NCBI GenBank assembly: GCA_015486375.1
Contig: WFRR01000032.1
Coordinates: forward strand, 1-44,607
Reading direction: 5' to 3'
DNA: 44,607 nucleotides
Source of the DNA: Thiotrichaceae bacterium
Lineage (GTDB): Bacteria; Pseudomonadota; Gammaproteobacteria; Thiotrichales; Thiotrichaceae
Shown: positions 41,992 through 44,607 of the stretch, one piece after another
Layout: every line of letters begins with the position of its first letter
How positions within the stretch are numbered: position 1 is the stretch's first letter
Made by a program: the position numbers and the translations under genes
The notes under the pieces: model-generated
Told to the model about the DNA's origin: nothing
The model's database searches: none
What the model saw: only the letters and a program-made list of their open reading frames with translations

Positions 41992-42972
41992 ATGATTAAT
42001 TTCGATTCTCTTTACCAAAACTTATCTGATTCACCGATTCAAGCATGGCGCAAACCCTTACCACAGCTTATTGAAACAGCACTATCGGATCGTCAACACG
42101 GTAAACGAGTACTCTGGCAAAAATTACTAGAAGAGCTACCTGAAATTACTGCTACAGAAATTGATTTAGATCGAGATTTACTAAAGATTGGTCATAAAAA
42201 AGACTGTAGTGAACAGCAAAAAAATCAATTACTCTCTACGCTTAAACAACTTATTCCATGGCGTAAAGGTCCTTATGAATTATTTGGCATTCATATTGAT
42301 ACCGAATGGCGTTCAGACTGGAAATGGCAACGCCTTCAAAAGCATATCCAACCGCTGAATAATCGTTATGTCCTCGATGTCGGTTGTGGTAATGGCTATC
42401 ATATGTGGCGAATGCGAGCTGAAAAGGCTAAATGTGTGATTGGACTCGATCCTAGTCAGTTCTTTTTAACTCAGTTCCAATTGTATAAGCACTATATAGG
42501 TCATAATCAACCCGTACATCTGTTACCTTTAAAAAGCGAAGAACTTCCCGCAATGCAGTCTAAAGGCTTTGATACTGTTTTTTCAATGGGTGTGCTATAC
42601 CACCGTCGCTCACCTATTGACCATATTGCTGAACTCAAAGGATTTTTACGTCAAGGAGGAGAGTTAGTACTGGAAACCTTAGTGATTGAAGGCGATGAAC
42701 AAACCGCACTGATTCCCGCAGGACGCTATGCAAAAATGCGTAATGTTTGGTTCTTACCCTCAACGGCAATGCTGGTTCGATTCTTAGAACGCCTCGGCTT
42801 TATTAATATTCGTATTGTTGATGTCACCACGACCTCAATTGAAGAACAACGGGTTACTGATTGGATGGATTTTGAATCATTAGAGGATTTTCTTGATCCA
42901 AATGACCATTCATTAACCTGTGAAGGCTATCCTGCACCTAAACGAGCCATCGTTATTTGTAATCGAAAATAA
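41992..42972 (+). CDS. cmoB: tRNA U34 carboxymethyltransferase CmoB
   Basis: A 326-aa methyltransferase-fold enzyme that transfers the carboxymethyl group of carboxy-SAM to 5-hydroxyuridine 34. Key segments are LIPWRKGPYELFGIHIDTEWRSDWKW (Lys/Trp substrate pocket, shown in parts: WRKGPYELFG, DTEWRSDWKW), VLDVGCGNGYHMWRM (cofactor loop) and FSMGVLYHRRSP. Full length compared with the family. It is the direct partner of the preceding cmoA. Confidence 0.96.
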   Translation: MINFDSLYQNLSDSPIQAWRKPLPQLIETALSDRQHGKRVLWQKLLEELPEITATEIDLDRDLLKIGHKKDCSEQQKNQLLSTLKQLIPWRKGPYELFGIHIDTEWRSDWKWQRLQKHIQPLNNRYVLDVGCGNGYHMWRMRAEKAKCVIGLDPSQFFLTQFQLYKHYIGHNQPVHLLPLKSEELPAMQSKGFDTVFSMGVLYHRRSPIDHIAELKGFLRQGGELVLETLVIEGDEQTALIPAGRYAKMRNVWFLPSTAMLVRFLERLGFINIRIVDVTTTSIEEQRVTDWMDFESLEDFLDPNDHSLTCEGYPAPKRAIVICNRK

Positions 42973-43021
42973 TGATAATAGCAACGTATTAATAGCACTC
43001 TATCTTATCCAAAAAACAACC

Positions 43022-43810
43022 ATGCAACTGATTGATTCTCACTGCCACCTTGATCTCGATTGTTTTAACGCCGACCGTGAGCAAGTATTAATTAAGGCAA
43101 AATCTGCCAATATCAGCGATATTATTATCCCTGCTATTCAAGCATCACAATGGGATGCAATGCAAGCGGTGGCACAACAATTTAATCTAATTCCATTGCA
43201 TATTAGCTATGGCTTGCATCCTATGTTTATGCAACAACATCACGATAATGATTTACAGCAATTAAGAAATTGGCTGGACGGCAAATATTGCAATTACAGA
43301 CCCATTGCAGTGGGTGAATGTGGTTTGGATTTCTTTATTAAAGATGCAGATAAACCGCGACAGATGGAATTCTTTGAAGCACAAGTTCAATTATCGTGTG
43401 AATTTGATCTACCTTTAATTATTCATTCGCGCAAATCGCTTGATTTTGTTTTAAAAATATTAAGAAAATATCCGAGTAGTCGCGGTGTCGTACATTGTTT
43501 TTCGGGCAGTGAACAACAAGCTCACCAGTTGATTGAACGAGGCTTTTATCTAGGGTTTGGTGGTGTTATGACTTATCCGCGAGCCAAAAAGATTCGTTAT
43601 TTAGCCAAAAATTTACCTTTGGAAGCCTTATTATTAGAAACGGATGCGCCTGATCAGCCCGACCAGCAACATCAGGGACAGCGTAATGAGCCTGCATGGT
43701 TATTCAATATTGCAGAAACTTTAGCGGAGTTACGCCAAGATAGTATTAATAATATTGCATACGTTACAAGTTTTAATACAAAAAAATTATTTTCTGTAAT
43801 CAGCAGATAA
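43022..43810 (+). CDS. TatD-family metal-dependent hydrolase (YjjV-like)
   Basis: A 262-aa TIM-barrel hydrolase. The metal ligands appear in order: SHCHLD (His pair), GECGLDFF (Glu), IHSRKSLD (His), VHCFSGS (His) and LLETDAPDQ (Asp). The N-terminal DIIIPAIQAS is closer to YjjV than to YcfH or TatD proper. The start at ATG 43022 (MQLIDSHCH) is chosen because the longer frame overlaps cmoB. It probably has DNase or 3'-exonuclease activity, with the natural substrate not certain. Confidence 0.9.
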   Translation: MQLIDSHCHLDLDCFNADREQVLIKAKSANISDIIIPAIQASQWDAMQAVAQQFNLIPLHISYGLHPMFMQQHHDNDLQQLRNWLDGKYCNYRPIAVGECGLDFFIKDADKPRQMEFFEAQVQLSCEFDLPLIIHSRKSLDFVLKILRKYPSSRGVVHCFSGSEQQAHQLIERGFYLGFGGVMTYPRAKKIRYLAKNLPLEALLLETDAPDQPDQQHQGQRNEPAWLFNIAETLAELRQDSINNIAYVTSFNTKKLFSVISR

Positions 43811-44080
43811 TTTTTCAGTTATAAACCCCTCTATATAAACAATAAGATCAGTATAAATTTACTTATTAATGCACTTTAAAAGTGTATTTAATTTACATTA
43901 ATAAAGGGTATTTATCAAACTCCCTTTATTAATACAAATAAATAGCCTGTTTTAAGTCAGATAAGAACCTAACATTTTGTTATCCAGATTAAATATTGCT
44001 ATCAAAAACACTTAGAACTTTACTATGTGATAGCATAATGAAATTCGGTAATAATATTAAGATAACTTGAGCGTAGACAC
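43811..44080. other. AT-rich gene-free gap with one hairpin
   Basis: No coding sense is visible. ATTAATAAAGGG at 43897-43908 pairs perfectly with CCCTTTATTAAT at 43922-43933 (12 bp, 13-nt loop). No U-tract follows on either strand, so it is not a canonical terminator. It may mark the 3' end region of the tatD transcript. Confidence 0.6.
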
Positions 44081-44555
44081 ATGAATTATTGGCATATGCA
44101 GTTACATCCTGATGATTTACATTGGGAACGAGAAGTAGAGCTATTAGAGAACTATTCTATAATTGGTTTTAGTGCATATTCTGGCACACCAAACCAGAGG
44201 AAATTATGAAATTCAGCGTAATAAAAAAAATAAACTTATTTGGTTTCAAACAAATCGAAAAGTTAAAGTATTGGAGTTTTCAAAAGATAGAACTTCAAGA
44301 ATACTTCCTATTAAAAGCAACCGTTTGGGAAGAGCTGTATCAAAAAGTACTAAAATCTATCAATATATTCATAATTGGTATAATGACTTCTTGGGTAAGA
44401 AATATAAAAATAAACCCTTAATGATTGATTTTTATAAAATAAAATACTTCCATATCAAAAATTATAAAGTTATAAAAGACCTTACACTTAAATTATGTAG
44501 TGATAATAATACCCCCTTGCCTATTATTGTTATTGCTCAGCAATTCCCGTTATGA
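44081..44555 (+). pseudogene. Broken ATPase gene with MNYWxMQLHP-type N-terminal domain
   Basis: Frame 1 from ATG 44081 encodes MNYWHMQLHPDDLHWEREV and on to a TGA at 44207-44209. The +1 frame from 44163 continues NYEIQRN, NRKVKVLEF, IYQYIHNWYN and then IKYFHIKNYKVIKDLTLKL with PLPIIVIA, ending in TGA at 44553-44555. The pieces, in order, look like one protein: an MNYW...HP domain as in some restriction-associated proteins, then the N-terminal strand of an SMC/RecF-like ATPase, cut exactly where its Walker A loop (GxNGxGKT) should begin. About 30 residues also seem missing at the frame change. The family match is by eye. Confidence 0.5.
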
Positions 44556-44607
44556 AAAAAAATTATTTAGGAAGTCATCATTATAGGATTTTTGAGCAAA
44601 AAACGCA
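44552..44607 (+). CDS. Start of an unidentified ORF leaving the window
   Basis: ATG 44552 overlaps the preceding stop as ATGA and opens MKKNYLGSHHYRIFEQKT, which runs off the window edge. No good Shine-Dalgarno is visible. Too short to identify; it may be a separate gene or the next fragment of the broken locus. Confidence 0.25.
   Translation, partial: MKKNYLGSHHYRIFEQKT

Noticed and set aside
44206-44421. 71-aa ORF with AGAGG Shine-Dalgarno
   Set aside because: Lys/Ile-rich with no family resemblance; the overlapping +1 frame carries recognisable blocks, so this one is probably a shadow.
1-44607. tRNA, rRNA, insertion sequence or prophage genes
   Set aside because: No cloverleaf, rRNA segment, transposase or phage-like protein was recognised on either strand.

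Overview
The window comes from a low-GC gammaproteobacterial sulfur oxidiser. Its oxidative (reverse) dissimilatory sulfite reductase operon carries dsrEFH and dsrL and shows no dsrD. It also has APS reductase with the AprM membrane anchor, system I cytochrome c maturation, a type IV pilus set and cmoAB. A Beggiatoa/Thiothrix-type or SUP05-type relative fits, but the sequence alone does not fix the genus.

Layout. 1-6.4 kb is housekeeping: a partial ORF, mutY-yggX (minus), ftsB-ispD-ispF-M15 peptidase (plus, tightly overlapping), a 186-aa internally duplicated protein, and convergent rng. 6.6-10.4 kb is pilB-pilC-pilD. 10.4-12.8 kb holds divergent senB and senA, the pair that makes selenoneine. 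12.8-13.7 kb is a small defence scar: a BrnA-like antitoxin relic with two in-frame stops, an intact HepT-MntA (HEPN/nucleotidyltransferase) pair, and what looks like the two fused ends of a deleted hsdM. xthA and an FMN-dependent glutamate-synthase-like membrane protein follow. A 558-bp non-coding stretch with three 34-nt tandem repeats and a 16-bp perfect hairpin comes next.

From 16.9 to 40.3 kb every gene is on the minus strand. In transcription order they are ccmA-ccmB; ccmC-D-E-F-G-H-I; aprM-B-A; an unknown 116-aa gene and a SlyD-like FKBP; then dsrA-B-E-F-H-C-M-K-L-J-O-P. Together they describe sulfur oxidation in two steps. DsrEFH/DsrC deliver sulfur to DsrAB, which oxidises it to sulfite, with DsrL and DsrMKJOP exchanging electrons. 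AprBA-AprM then oxidises sulfite to APS. Ccm attaches heme to c-type cytochromes such as DsrJ. Distinct hairpins lie just after dsrA, dsrB, dsrC and dsrK (a weaker one after dsrH), suggesting the dsr transcript is cut into segments of different stability.

40.4-43.8 kb (plus) has a YciK-like SDR lacking its catalytic Tyr, cmoA, cmoB and a TatD-family nuclease. The last 0.8 kb is AT-rich and holds a broken gene that resembles a defence-type ATPase with an N-terminal MNYWxMQLHP domain, then the start of an ORF that leaves the window.

The most unusual points are the selenoneine pair, the decayed defence locus, the intercistronic hairpins of the dsr operon, a Cys-to-Ser change at a predicted Fe-S ligand of DsrA, and the 34-nt repeat block.
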